Assembly: GCF_003013695.1 (NCBI RefSeq)
Contig: NZ_CP027792.1
Location: forward strand, 1,384,501-1,448,500
DNA length: 64,000 nt
DNA from: Pulveribacter suum
GTDB taxonomy: Bacteria > Pseudomonadota > Gammaproteobacteria > Burkholderiales > Burkholderiaceae_C
Direction of reading: 5' to 3'
The translations under genes and the position numbers were made by a program. The notes beneath the pieces are model-generated. The model worked only from the letters and a program-made list of their open reading frames with translations. It was not told where the DNA came from and searched no databases. Position 1 is the stretch's first letter, and each line of letters opens with the position of its first letter. This document shows positions 33,779-42,506 of this stretch, piece by piece.

Positions 33779-35470
33779 ATGCATTTTTTCCTTCGCCTGC
33801 CCGTCGCCGCCCGTCTGTACACGGCGTTCGGCCTGATTCTGGCTCTGCTGTTCGTGGTCACCGGTGTCGCGGTGGTCAAAGTCGAACGGATCGACCGGGC
33901 GCTGCGCGCCAACAACGACATCCACGTGCAGGTGCAGCGGTATGCCATCAACTTCCGCGGCTCGGCGCATGACCGCTCGATCGCGGTGCGTGACGTGGTG
34001 CTGGCCGGCACCGCAGCCGAGCGCGAGCGCGAGATTGCCACGGTGGCCACGCTGGCAGCGTTCTATGCCAATTCCGCGGCGCCGCTGGAGAAACTCATCA
34101 CCCGGCCCGGCGCGGACCCGGCCCTGGGGCAGATGTACGCGGCCATCCGCGCCATCGAGGCGCGGGCGGTCGCCAGCACCAATGCCGTGATCGCCCAGGT
34201 GCGCGCGGGCGATGCGGCCGCCACAGCGACGCTGTGGGGCCAGGCCAAGCCGCAGTACGAACAGTGGCTGGCGGCCATCAACAAGCTGATCGACTTCAAG
34301 GAAGCGCGCATCCAGCAGGTCAACCAGCAGGCCGCACAGGAAGCGGGCAGCTTTCTCAAGGTGATGTTCGGCGCCCTGGCGGTGGCGCTGGTGCTCAGCG
34401 CGCTGCTGGCCTGGCGCGTGTCGCGCGGCATCGTGCGCCAGCTGGGCGCCGAGCCGCTGGAGTTGGCAGCCGTGGCGCGCGAGGTGGCGGCAGGCAACCT
34501 GCACCCGCTGGCGCGTGCCGGGCGCGCTGCGCCCGACAGCGTGCTGGCCTCGCTGGGTGCCATGCAGGCCAGCCTGTCGCAGGTGGTGCGCCAGGTGCGC
34601 CAGGCCGCGGACGCCGTTGCATCGGATGCGCAGGACATTGCCTGCGGCAACAGCGGCCTGCTGGCGCGCACCGAGTCGCAGGCCGCCGACCTGCAGCAGG
34701 CCACCGCCTCGATGGAGGAGATGACCGCTTCGCTGCGGCACAACGCCGAATCGGCCCAGCAGGCGGCGCGGCGCGCGGCCTCGGCCAGTGGCGCGGCGCA
34801 CAGCGGCGGCGCAGTGGTCGCGCAGGTGGCGCGCACCATGGACGAGATCACCGCCAGCAGCCAGCAGATCGCCGACATCACCGGTGTGATCGATGCCATC
34901 GCGTTCCAGACCAACATCCTGGCGCTGAACGCCGCCGTCGAGGCGGCGCGGGCAGGCGAGGCGGGGCGCGGTTTTGCCGTGGTGGCCAGCGAGGTGCGGG
35001 CACTGGCGCAGCGCAGCGCCGAGGCGGCTCGCCAGATCAAGGCACTGATCGGCTCGAGCGCCACGCGCATCGAGCAGGGCGCGGCGCTGGTGCAGCAGGC
35101 ACGTAGCACCATGGACGACATCGTGGCGCAGGCCCAGGGCGTGGCCGACCTGATCGCGCAGATCAGCGCCGCCACGGCCGAGCAGACCGAGGGCATCGCC
35201 CAGGTGGGCCAGGCCGTGGCGCAGCTGGACCAGTCCACCCAGCAAAATGCTGCACTGGTGGAGCAAAGTGCGGCCGCGGCGCAGGCCTTGCAGCAGCAGG
35301 CGGGCGCGCTGGAGTCGCAGGTACGCCTGTTTCGCCTGGAGCAGGACGAGCCCGTGCCGGCGCGCGCATCGCTGGCGTCGTCCTCGCTGCTCGCGCCCGC
35401 CCTGCGGCCGCAGGGCGCGCTGCGAGGCGCCTTTTTGAATGCTCCTGAAAAAGTAGCTGCTTGCGCTTGA
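33779..35470 (+). CDS. Methyl-accepting chemotaxis protein
   Basis: 563 residues. TM1 at about 13-33, periplasmic four-helix-bundle ligand domain (35-185; '[23 protein letters not shown]'), TM2 at about 188-208, HAMP (210-262) and a signalling domain with the hairpin tip '[51 protein letters not shown]'. It has a C-terminal extension without an NWETF-type receptor tail. The last codons ([10 protein letters not shown] and stop) are formed by repeat copy I, so the natural end may have been changed. Divergent from the MerR-B12 gene. Signals to CheA/CheW; ligand unknown. Confidence 0.93.
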   Translation: MHFFLRLPVAARLYTAFGLILALLFVVTGVAVVKVERIDRALRANNDIHVQVQRYAINFRGSAHDRSIAVRDVVLAGTAAEREREIATVATLAAFYANSAAPLEKLITRPGADPALGQMYAAIRAIEARAVASTNAVIAQVRAGDAAATATLWGQAKPQYEQWLAAINKLIDFKEARIQQVNQQAAQEAGSFLKVMFGALAVALVLSALLAWRVSRGIVRQLGAEPLELAAVAREVAAGNLHPLARAGRAAPDSVLASLGAMQASLSQVVRQVRQAADAVASDAQDIACGNSGLLARTESQAADLQQATASMEEMTASLRHNAESAQQAARRAASASGAAHSGGAVVAQVARTMDEITASSQQIADITGVIDAIAFQTNILALNAAVEAARAGEAGRGFAVVASEVRALAQRSAEAARQIKALIGSSATRIEQGAALVQQARSTMDDIVAQAQGVADLIAQISAATAEQTEGIAQVGQAVAQLDQSTQQNAALVEQSAAAAQALQQQAGALESQVRLFRLEQDEPVPARASLASSSLLAPALRPQGALRGAFLNAPEKVAACA

Positions 35471-35502
35471 TACACATGGGCTGGAGGCCTTTTTGACTCA
35501 AA
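35441..35502 (+). repeat. Dispersed palindromic element, copy I, at the chemoreceptor stop
   Basis: Reads CTCCTGAAAAAGTAGCTGCT, TGCGCTTGATACACATGGG, CTGGAGGCCTTTTTGACTCA. Contains the MCP stop codon (TGA 35468-35470) in its left arm GCGCTTGA, and ends 56 bases before the photolyase ATG. Confidence 0.85.
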
Positions 35503-35557
35503 CAATAGACGCCCCGTGGCGCTGTATCTGCCGGTCCTCCAACACGGGCAGGCCTGC

Positions 35558-37024
35558 ATGAGCCGCTCGGCCCTCGTGTGGCTGCGCCGCGACCTGCGCT
35601 GCCACGACCACGCTGCGCTGCACGAGGCGCTGCGACGCTTCGAGCGGGTGCACTGCGCGTTCGTGTTCGACACCGACATACTGGATGCGCTGCCCACACG
35701 TTGCGACCGCCGCGTAGAGTTCATCCATGCCAGCGTGCTGGAGCTGCACGGCGCCCTGCGCGATCTGGCCGCGTGCCACGGGGTCGCAGGGGGCGGACTG
35801 CTGGTGCGGCACGGTCCTGCCCTGGCCAGCGTCGTCGCGCTGGCGCGCAGTCTGGGCGTGCAGGAGGTGCTGGCCAGTCGCGACTACGAGCCCGCCGCCC
35901 GCGCACGCGACCGCCGCGTGGCCGACAGCCTGCAGGCACACGGCATCGCCTTCAGCCTGCACAAGGACCAGGCGCTGCTGGAGTGCGACGAGGTGCTCAC
36001 CCGGCAGGGCCAGCCCTACAGCGTGTTCACGCCCTACAAGCGCGCGTGGCTGCAGCGGCTAGGCGCCGCGCAACTGCAGGCCCTGCCGGTCGACAGCCTG
36101 GCGCACCGGCTGGCGCCGCTGCCGGCAGGCGAACCGGCGCTGCCTGCGCTCGCCGACCTGGGCTTTGCGCCCACCAACCTGGCCGCGCTGCCCCTGCCCA
36201 CGGGCATGCATGGCGCGCGGCGCATGCTGGATGACTTTGCCGGGCGCCTGGGCGCGTACCACGAGGCACGCGACTACCCGGCGCGCCGGGGCGTGTCCTA
36301 CCTCTCGGTGCACCTGCGCTTTGGCACGCTGTCGATCCGCGAGGCGGCGGCGCTGGCGCATGCGCGGGTGCAGCAGGGCGACGAGGGTGCGGCCACCTGG
36401 CTGTCCGAGCTGTGCTGGCGCGACTTCTATTTCATGATCCTGTGGCACCACCCGCGGGTGGTTGCGCAGTCTTTCCGGCCCGACTACGACGGTGTGCAGT
36501 GGGACGAAGCCCCCGATCTCTGGCAGGCTTGGTGCGAGGCGCGCACCGGCTATCCGCTGGTGGACGCCGCGCTGCGCCAGCTGCACCAAAGCGGCTATAT
36601 GCACAACCGCCTGCGCATGGTGGTGGCCAGCTTCCTTACCAAGGATCTGGGGCTGGACTGGCGGCTGGGCGAGCGCCACTTCGCCCGGCACCTGAACGAC
36701 TACGACCTGGCGGCCAACAACGGCGGCTGGCAGTGGGCGGCCTCCACCGGCTGCGATGCGCAGCCGTGGTTTCGCATCTTCAACCCTGTCACGCAGTCGC
36801 GCAAATTCGATCCCGAAGGGCGTTTCATCCGCCGCTACCTGCCCGAGCTGGCGCGCGTGCCGGATGCGCACATCCACTTTCCCGCTGCCATGCCGGCAGC
36901 GGCGCTGCAGGCCTGCGGCGTGCGTCTGGGGATGGACTACCCGCACCCCGTCATCGACCACGCCCGGGCCCGCGAGCGCACGCTCATGCGCTTTCATTTT
37001 CTGAAGGCCCGGCAGGACGGTTAA
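35558..37024 (+). CDS. phrB: Deoxyribodipyrimidine photo-lyase (CPD photolyase)
   Basis: 488 residues from the ATG at 35558 (a GTG at 35516 exists but the conserved start is 'SALVWLRRDLRCHDHAALHEAL'). N-terminal antenna domain and C-terminal FAD domain: 'YLSVHLRFGTLSIREAAALA', 'WLSELCWRDFYFMILWHHP', 'YMHNRLRMVVASFLTKDLGLDWR', 'FARHLNDYDLAANNGGWQWAASTG' and 'WFRIFNPVTQSRKFDPEG' follow class I CPD photolyases. Uses blue light to split cyclobutane pyrimidine dimers in DNA. Near a MerR-B12 regulator. Its stop overlaps the stop of lrgB (shared TTAA). Confidence 0.95.
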   Translation: MSRSALVWLRRDLRCHDHAALHEALRRFERVHCAFVFDTDILDALPTRCDRRVEFIHASVLELHGALRDLAACHGVAGGGLLVRHGPALASVVALARSLGVQEVLASRDYEPAARARDRRVADSLQAHGIAFSLHKDQALLECDEVLTRQGQPYSVFTPYKRAWLQRLGAAQLQALPVDSLAHRLAPLPAGEPALPALADLGFAPTNLAALPLPTGMHGARRMLDDFAGRLGAYHEARDYPARRGVSYLSVHLRFGTLSIREAAALAHARVQQGDEGAATWLSELCWRDFYFMILWHHPRVVAQSFRPDYDGVQWDEAPDLWQAWCEARTGYPLVDAALRQLHQSGYMHNRLRMVVASFLTKDLGLDWRLGERHFARHLNDYDLAANNGGWQWAASTGCDAQPWFRIFNPVTQSRKFDPEGRFIRRYLPELARVPDAHIHFPAAMPAAALQACGVRLGMDYPHPVIDHARARERTLMRFHFLKARQDG

Positions 37025-37731
37025 AGCCAGCCCAGCGCCGCCACGAACAGCGGCGTGAACACGGCAGTGGCCACCCCATTGAGCCCCATGCCAAGCGCCG
37101 CGAACGCACCGGCCGTGGGGTGGACCTGCAGCTCGCGCGCGGTGCCGATGGCGTGCGCCGTGACCCCCGAGGCAAAGCCGCGCACGGCCGGGTCGTGGGC
37201 ACCCACCAGCCGTGCCAGCGGGCCGGCCAGCACGGCGCCGGCGATGCCGGTCAGCGCCACGCCCACGGCAGTGAGCGAAGGCAGGCCGCCCAGCCGCTCG
37301 GCCACGGGCAGGGCAATGGGCATGGTGGCCGATTTGGGGGCCAGTGACAGCAGCGTCTCGTGCGAGGCCCCCAGCACCCAGGCCAGCCCCAGCGCCGAGG
37401 CAATGGCAGCGGTGCAGCCGGCCAGCAGGCCGATGGCCAGGGGCCGCCACAGGGCGCGGATGCGCTGTCGCTGCGCGAACAGCGGCACGGCCAGCGCCAC
37501 CGTGGCCGGGCCGATGCACAGGGTGAGCAGCTGGGTGCCGCCGCGGTAGGTCTCGTAGGACGTCCCCGTGGCCAGCAGCACGGCGACCACCATCGCCACA
37601 CCGGTCAGCACGGGAATCAGCAACGGGTGCGAGCCGCTGCGCCGGTACAGCAGCATGGCCGCAGCGTAGGCGGCCAACGTCAGCACCAGCCACGGCACGG
37701 GCGAGTGGGCAAGGGTGCCTGCGGCCAGCAT
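37021..37731 (-). CDS. lrgB: LrgB/CidB family membrane protein
   Basis: 236 residues, eight or more hydrophobic segments, 'HPLLIPVLTGVAMVVAVLL', 'YRGGTQLLTLCIGPATVALAVPLF', 'LAPKSATMPIALPVAERLGG' and 'GFASGVTAHAIGTARELQ' are LrgB signatures. With LrgA it forms a holin-antiholin-like system linked to murein hydrolase export and, in other bacteria, pyruvate or glycolate transport. Start (37731) overlaps the lrgA stop (ATGA). Converges on phrB so closely that the two stop codons share bases. Confidence 0.92.
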   Translation of the reverse strand: MLAAGTLAHSPVPWLVLTLAAYAAAMLLYRRSGSHPLLIPVLTGVAMVVAVLLATGTSYETYRGGTQLLTLCIGPATVALAVPLFAQRQRIRALWRPLAIGLLAGCTAAIASALGLAWVLGASHETLLSLAPKSATMPIALPVAERLGGLPSLTAVGVALTGIAGAVLAGPLARLVGAHDPAVRGFASGVTAHAIGTARELQVHPTAGAFAALGMGLNGVATAVFTPLFVAALGWL

Positions 37732-38117
37732 CAGCGGACCTCCGAAGGGGCTGGGACCGCAGCGGCTTGCGGCACCTCGGGCGCAGTGTGCAGCAGCCGG
37801 CGCATGGTCCACGCCGTCACGGCGAAGGTGACGCCCGCGCCCACGACCCCGGAGACGAGGAACGGCAGCCATTCGCGCTGTAGGTGGTCGAAGTGCAGCA
37901 TCACGCCCGCTACCGAGGGAATGAACAGCAGCATCATGTTCTGCAGCAGGCCATTTGCCAGCCGCTCCAGCGCGGCGGGCGTGCGGCCCAGCACCAGCAG
38001 GCCGGCCAGCATCAGCAGCATGCCGGCCAGGGCGCCGGGAAAGGGCAGGCCCAGCCACTGCACCAGCAGGTCGCCAAGCAGTTGGAGGGCAAAAAGGGCA
38101 GTCAGGGCATACAGCAT
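37731..38117 (-). CDS. lrgA: LrgA/CidA family membrane protein
   Basis: 128 residues with four transmembrane helices, 'LLVQWLGLPFPGALAGMLLMLAGLLV' and 'LLQNMMLLFIPSVAGVMLHFDHL' are the LrgA/CidA motifs. Small holin-like partner of LrgB. First gene of lrgA-lrgB; the start at 38117 is the only reasonable one. Usual regulators (LytSR) are not next to it. Upstream gap to the small 75-residue gene is 219 bases. Confidence 0.92.
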   Translation of the reverse strand: MLYALTALFALQLLGDLLVQWLGLPFPGALAGMLLMLAGLLVLGRTPAALERLANGLLQNMMLLFIPSVAGVMLHFDHLQREWLPFLVSGVVGAGVTFAVTAWTMRRLLHTAPEVPQAAAVPAPSEVR

Positions 38118-38336
38118 GGGACAGCGCGGCGCAAGGCAGAAGGAGGGCGAAAAAAGGTTCGCATCATGGCGCAGGACGCAACTGCGCGCTGGCCTGCCTG
38201 TAGGCGGTCGACCCCATCAAGCCAGGGAGTTGGCCCATTGCGTTCGATGGGGGAGGCTTCTACGCTGCACCTGGCAGCCGCGCTGGCAGCCCCCGCGCTC
38301 ACGCGTTTGAATGCGCATGTCTACAAGGAGAAGCCC

Positions 38337-38564
38337 ATGGTCACTACACCCCCTACCTACCACGCCCCCGTCTTTGAGCCCACCGTGGATGAGCTTGAAG
38401 CCCTCAAGCAGCTGGAGCTGCAGCCGTCGATATCGGTGCCACAGGCACTGCACCAGCACCTGTCGGGCCGGCTGCTGGACTGGGGCTATCTGGAGAAGAC
38501 GGCAGCGGGCGGTTTCGCCATCACCGATGCCGGCCGCAAGCTGGTGCAGCGGCGGGAGGACTGA
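38337..38564 (+). CDS. Small hypothetical protein, winged-helix-like
   Basis: 75 residues, AAGGAG seven bases before the ATG. 'TVDELEALKQLELQPSISVPQALHQHLSGRLLDWGYLEKTAAGGFAITDAGRKLVQRRED' has the order helix, helix, short hydrophobic helix, then a G..ITDAGRKL wing, as in the C-terminal half of MarR/winged-helix proteins. Acidic and soluble. I do not recognise a named family. It is a single gene between lrgA and the diguanylate cyclase, both on the minus strand. Confidence 0.7.
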   Translation: MVTTPPTYHAPVFEPTVDELEALKQLELQPSISVPQALHQHLSGRLLDWGYLEKTAAGGFAITDAGRKLVQRRED

Positions 38565-38986
38565 ACCCGCCAATCCACAGCCTGTCACGATCTCGTCACG
38601 CGGCGCCGCCATCGTCCTACATGCAAGCCGTGCGGCACCTTTTAAGGTCGCTGCGATCGTGACCGGGGCGCCAACAGCCGGCCGGGGCTGACCATTGCGG
38701 CCAGCACAGGGCAGGCTGGTGTGGGGCGCCGGCGGAAGGGCCCTCTCTTTCCTCCGCCTTCTATCAACGTGCTTCGATTGCCGAAGCACCCGGGTGCAAA
38801 GCAGCACCGCACCACAGTCCGCCTCCGGCACCCCTCCCGTTCCTATTTCAGACAACCGCATGTGCCCAATGACACGCCCCACGCACCGCTACCCCGGCGA
38901 TCAGCCCGTGGAGCCGGACGTGCCAGGTCAGCCGCCCGAGCCAGCGGATACGCCGCCCCACCTGCAGCCATGATGATCCAAAGCCG
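38565..38986. other. Gap without a clear gene
   Basis: 422 bases. Apart from a short proline-rich frame at 38869-38973 I see no conserved reading frame, tRNA or strong hairpin. The left part (38570-38690) is AT-richer than its surroundings and may hold regulatory sequence for the small gene on its left. Confidence 0.5.
38869..38973 (+). CDS. Possible proline-rich mini-protein
   Basis: 34 codons starting MTRPTHRYPGDQPVEPDVPG, about a third proline, ending LQP before TGA. An ATG three codons upstream (38860) also fits. Pro-rich short reading frames occur near this place in relatives as far as I recall, but there is no RBS beyond weak purines. It is a low-confidence gene; chance opening in G+C-rich DNA is possible. 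Confidence 0.3.
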   Translation: MTRPTHRYPGDQPVEPDVPGQPPEPADTPPHLQP

Positions 38987-40519
38987 TCAGGCCGCCACCA
39001 CGCGGTTCTTGCCGCTGCGTTTGGCCAAGTACATGCCTTGGTCCGCACGGCGTATGGCGTCGCTGATGTCGTCCTTGCCCGCCATCTGCGCCACACCCGC
39101 GCTGAAGGTGATGAGCAGGCGCTCGCCGTCCTTGAGGAAATAGCGCGTCGTCAGTTCGCGCTGGAGGCGGCGCATGACCTGCACGCCTTCGTCCACGACG
39201 GTATCGGGCAGGATGATGATGAATTCCTCGCCGCCGTAGCGGGCCAGCTGGTCCTGAGGACGCAGGCCCTGGCGCGTGACGTCGGCCAGATGCACCAGGG
39301 CTTCATCGCCAGCGGCGTGGCCCAGGCGGTCGTTGATCGACTTGAAGTCATCCACGTCCAGCAGGGCGATGCACAGCGGCGTGTCCTGCCGCTGGGCGCG
39401 CGCCACCTCGCGCTGCACTGCTTCGTCGAACCCCTTGCGATTCAGCGAGCCGGTCAGGGCGTCGTGCCGTGCCATGCTGCTGGCGCGGTCCAGCTCCTGG
39501 CGCAGCTGGTCGATCTCGGCGTGACGGGCCTCGGCGCGCTCGCGCAAGTCCTGCAATTCGCCTCGCGCCACGCGACTGCTAAGGGCCATGGCGCGCGTGG
39601 CGCGGATGACTTCTTCGAGCAGCGGCGTGATGTCCTGCAGCCTATCGGCCTGGCTGATGCGCTCGGCGCACTGCTCCATCTGGCTGTGGTAGCTGCTGCT
39701 GGATTCATCCATCTGTGCCAGGCGCTCGATGAAAGTGGCCAGCAGCTCGCGCATCTGCTCTTGGGCCTGCCGGGTGTGCAGCTTGGCTTCGGCCTGCTTG
39801 AAGATGACGTCCTTCAGGCGTTGCTCGACTTCGTCAAGCCGGCGCAGGTTCAGCGGTGGCGCAGTGGCGGCCAGCAGCGCTTGCACCTGGCCGTGCAGCC
39901 AATCGTCGTCCGTGCTGAGGGCGGCGATGTTCTCGAACAGCAGGTGCAGCAGGGTCAGCAGGCTGGTGCGCAGTGCGCCCTGTTCTTCGGCGGCAAACGA
40001 CAGGCGGTGCCCGAAGTCGGCCAGCATGCGTTCCGTATCGGCAACGGTGGGCATGTCGCTGCGCAGCATGCCCACCAGCTGAGTGGCCATGTCGCCCAGG
40101 CGCATGTCTTCTTCACCCAGTGCGGGCAAGGTGTTGTCCACCAGGCGCGCCAGGGCCAGCGCCAGACGCTGCGGCACATGCGCCGCCTCCACTTCCAGGG
40201 GGGTGGGCGCCAGGGAGGCATCCGCCGGCGTCAGCCCCAGATTGGCGTAGCCCACCATCACGCTTTGCAGCGTGGACCAGCTTTGCTGCGCGATGGCCTG
40301 CTCCAGCTGGTTCAGCAGGCGCTTTTGCGCTGGAGTCTGTCCCGGCATGACCCGCAAAATGCCGCGCAATGCAGCTGCGGGAAAGGCCGGAGGAGAGGCG
40401 CTCCCCGCGATCTCCTCGTACAGCGCCTGGTAGTTGTCTGGTGTGGGGCTCAGCCGCCGGGCAGCCAGCTGCTTGAGCGTTTCACGCGCTATGTCCGAAG
40501 GAGATTTGAGGGCGGCCAT
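38987..40519 (-). CDS. Diguanylate cyclase (GGDEF domain)
   Basis: 510 residues from the ATG at 40519. N-terminal alpha-helical region of about 330 residues without transmembrane segments, including a coiled coil before the catalytic domain ('ARGELQDLRERAEARHAEIDQLRQELDRASS'). C-terminal GGDEF domain 'DALTGSLNRKGFDEA...', active site GGEEF at 429-433, and an I-site R420-P-Q-D423 five residues before it, so it probably makes c-di-GMP and is product-inhibited. No EAL domain. Sensor input unknown. The neighbouring gene upstream is an oxidoreductase on the same strand, 64 bases away. Confidence 0.93.
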   Translation of the reverse strand: MAALKSPSDIARETLKQLAARRLSPTPDNYQALYEEIAGSASPPAFPAAALRGILRVMPGQTPAQKRLLNQLEQAIAQQSWSTLQSVMVGYANLGLTPADASLAPTPLEVEAAHVPQRLALALARLVDNTLPALGEEDMRLGDMATQLVGMLRSDMPTVADTERMLADFGHRLSFAAEEQGALRTSLLTLLHLLFENIAALSTDDDWLHGQVQALLAATAPPLNLRRLDEVEQRLKDVIFKQAEAKLHTRQAQEQMRELLATFIERLAQMDESSSSYHSQMEQCAERISQADRLQDITPLLEEVIRATRAMALSSRVARGELQDLRERAEARHAEIDQLRQELDRASSMARHDALTGSLNRKGFDEAVQREVARAQRQDTPLCIALLDVDDFKSINDRLGHAAGDEALVHLADVTRQGLRPQDQLARYGGEEFIIILPDTVVDEGVQVMRRLQRELTTRYFLKDGERLLITFSAGVAQMAGKDDISDAIRRADQGMYLAKRSGKNRVVAA

Positions 40520-40583
40520 CTGGCAGGGCTGCGGTAACTGCAATCCTCGAAGTGTGACAGAGTGCAGGGCCTGCCCGGCCGCC

Positions 40584-41558
40584 TCAGGTGACCAGCACCA
40601 GTTTGCCCATGACGGAGCGCGAAGCCATGTGGGCAAAGGCTGCCGGCAGCTGCGACAGCGGCATCGTCCGGTCGATGACTGGCTTGATCCGGCCCTGGCC
40701 GTACCACAGCGCAAGCTCTTCCATCATGGCGGCGTTGGCTTGGGGTTCGCGCTTGGCGAACTCGCCCCAGAACACGCCCACGATGGACGCACCCTTGAGC
40801 AGGGGCAGGTTGAAAGGCAGGGCGGGAATGGGACCGGCCGCAAAACCCACCACCAGGTAGCGTCCGCGCCAGGCGATGGAGCGGAAGGCGGCTTCGGACA
40901 GCTCGCCGCCCACGGGGTCGTAGATGACGTCCGGCCCGTTGCCACCCGACAGAGCCTTCAGCGCCTCGCGCAGGTCTTCCTGGCTGTAGTCGATGACGGC
41001 ATCGGCGCCTATTTTCAGACACAGATCGCACTTGTCCGAGGAGGAAGCCGCAGCGATCACCCTGGCGCCCATGGCTTTGGCGATCTGGATGGCTGCCGTG
41101 CCAACGCCCCCGGCAGCGCCCAGCACCAGGACGGTCTCGCCAGCGCGCAGCTGGGCGCGATCCACCAGAGCGTGGTGGGAGGTGGCGTAGGTCATGATGA
41201 AGGCTGCGGCATCGACGTGCGAGAAGCCTTCGGGCAGCGGCATGCAGTGCGCCGCCGGTGCCACGACGTGCGTGGCAAAGCCGCCCGTGCCGCTCAGGCA
41301 CGCCACGCTCTGGCCGGCGCGCAGGTGGGTCACGCCGTCGCCCACGGCCTGCACCACCCCTGCCCACTCAGCCCCTGGCACGAAGGGCAGGGGCGGCTTG
41401 ATCTGGTACTTGTTCTGCACCATCAGCAGGTCGGGGAAATTCAGGCTGGCTGCGCGGATCTCGACCAGCACTTCGCCCGGCTTTGGGGTAGGTGTAGGCA
41501 GTTCGGTCCAGGCCAGGGCCTCCACGCCCGTCGGTTCGGTGCAAAGCCATGCGTGCAT
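40584..41558 (-). CDS. NADPH:quinone oxidoreductase-like, zinc-free MDR
   Basis: 324 residues. GroES-like N domain ('PTPKPGEVLVEIRAASLNFPDLLMVQNKYQIKPPLPFVPGAEWAGVV') and Rossmann NADPH domain ('VLVLGAAGGVGTAAIQIAKAMGARVIAAASSSDK'). The zinc ligands of alcohol dehydrogenases are absent, which fits QOR/crotonyl-type medium-chain reductases. Cytoplasmic; reduces quinones or enones, with the true substrate unknown. It precedes the diguanylate cyclase gene by 64 bases on the same strand. Confidence 0.9.
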   Translation of the reverse strand: MHAWLCTEPTGVEALAWTELPTPTPKPGEVLVEIRAASLNFPDLLMVQNKYQIKPPLPFVPGAEWAGVVQAVGDGVTHLRAGQSVACLSGTGGFATHVVAPAAHCMPLPEGFSHVDAAAFIMTYATSHHALVDRAQLRAGETVLVLGAAGGVGTAAIQIAKAMGARVIAAASSSDKCDLCLKIGADAVIDYSQEDLREALKALSGGNGPDVIYDPVGGELSEAAFRSIAWRGRYLVVGFAAGPIPALPFNLPLLKGASIVGVFWGEFAKREPQANAAMMEELALWYGQGRIKPVIDRTMPLSQLPAAFAHMASRSVMGKLVLVT

Positions 41559-41692
41559 GGGGTTGTCTCCTTCGCTGATGTCTTGATGGCTCCCCGGGCG
41601 CTGCGGCCGCAGGGTAAGGCGGTGATCATAGGAGGCGCCGGGTCGCCGTTCTTGTCCCTTGGGCGACGTGCGTGGGCCTGTCGGCGGCCTCC

Positions 41693-41698
41693 TACAAT
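41693..41698 (+). promoter_or_regulatory. Candidate -10 box of the surE operon
   Basis: TACAAT 26 bases before the surE ATG, in a 165-base gap with the divergent oxidoreductase. A -35 hexamer is not clear. Confidence 0.4.
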
Positions 41699-41723
41699 GC
41701 CGTCACTTCCGTCTGCGTAACCC

Positions 41724-42506
41724 ATGAAAATCCTGATTTCCAACGACGACGGCTACCAGGCGCCAGGCATCGTGGCGCTGCACGACGCGCTGCGCACCGT
41801 GGCCGATGTCGAGGTGGTAGCCCCCGAGCACAACAACAGCGCCAAGTCGAACGCCCTGACTCTGCACTCCCCGCTGTACGTGCAGCGCGCAGCCAACGGC
41901 TTTCGCTACGTGAACGGCACGCCGGCCGACTGCGTGCATATCGCGCTGACCGGCCTGTTGGGCTACCGGCCCGATCTGGTGGTTTCGGGCATCAACAACG
42001 GTGCCAACATGGGCGACGACACCATCTACTCCGGCACGGTGGGCGCGGCCATGGAAGGGTTCCTGTTCGGCATTCCTTCCATTGCCTTCTCGCAGGTGGA
42101 TAAAGGCTGGGGCGAGATCGAAGCCGCCGCGTGCAAGGCGCGCGAGATGGTCGAGCAGATGCAGCGTCGCAACCTGATCGGCGAAGCGCCGTGGCTGCTC
42201 AACGTGAACATTCCCAACCTGCCGTTCGAGGCTCTGCGGCCATTGCGGTTGTGCCGGCTGGGCCGCCGCCATGCGGCGGAGCGCGTGATCGAGCAGCAAA
42301 GCCCGCGCGGTGAGGTGATGTACTGGATTGGCGGAGCAGGCGCCGCCAAGGATGACGCCGAGGGCACGGACTTCCATGCCACGGCCAACGGCCACGTGGC
42401 GGTGACGCCGCTCAAGGTCGATCTCACCGATCACGACGGGCTGGGCTACTGGGCGCAGACCGTGGCGCGCATGGCCGCCGTCACTGAGCAGGGCGGGGCG
42501 GGCTGA
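41724..42506 (+). CDS. surE: 5'-nucleotidase SurE
   Basis: 260 residues. Metal-binding Asp pair D8-D9 in '[16 protein letters not shown]', '[21 protein letters not shown]', '[30 protein letters not shown]' are all SurE motifs. Hydrolyses nucleoside 5'-monophosphates in stationary-phase survival. Stop TGA overlaps the ATG of pcm (TGATG). First gene of surE-pcm-nlpD, the standard proteobacterial order. Confidence 0.97.
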   Translation: MKILISNDDGYQAPGIVALHDALRTVADVEVVAPEHNNSAKSNALTLHSPLYVQRAANGFRYVNGTPADCVHIALTGLLGYRPDLVVSGINNGANMGDDTIYSGTVGAAMEGFLFGIPSIAFSQVDKGWGEIEAAACKAREMVEQMQRRNLIGEAPWLLNVNIPNLPFEALRPLRLCRLGRRHAAERVIEQQSPRGEVMYWIGGAGAAKDDAEGTDFHATANGHVAVTPLKVDLTDHDGLGYWAQTVARMAAVTEQGGAG

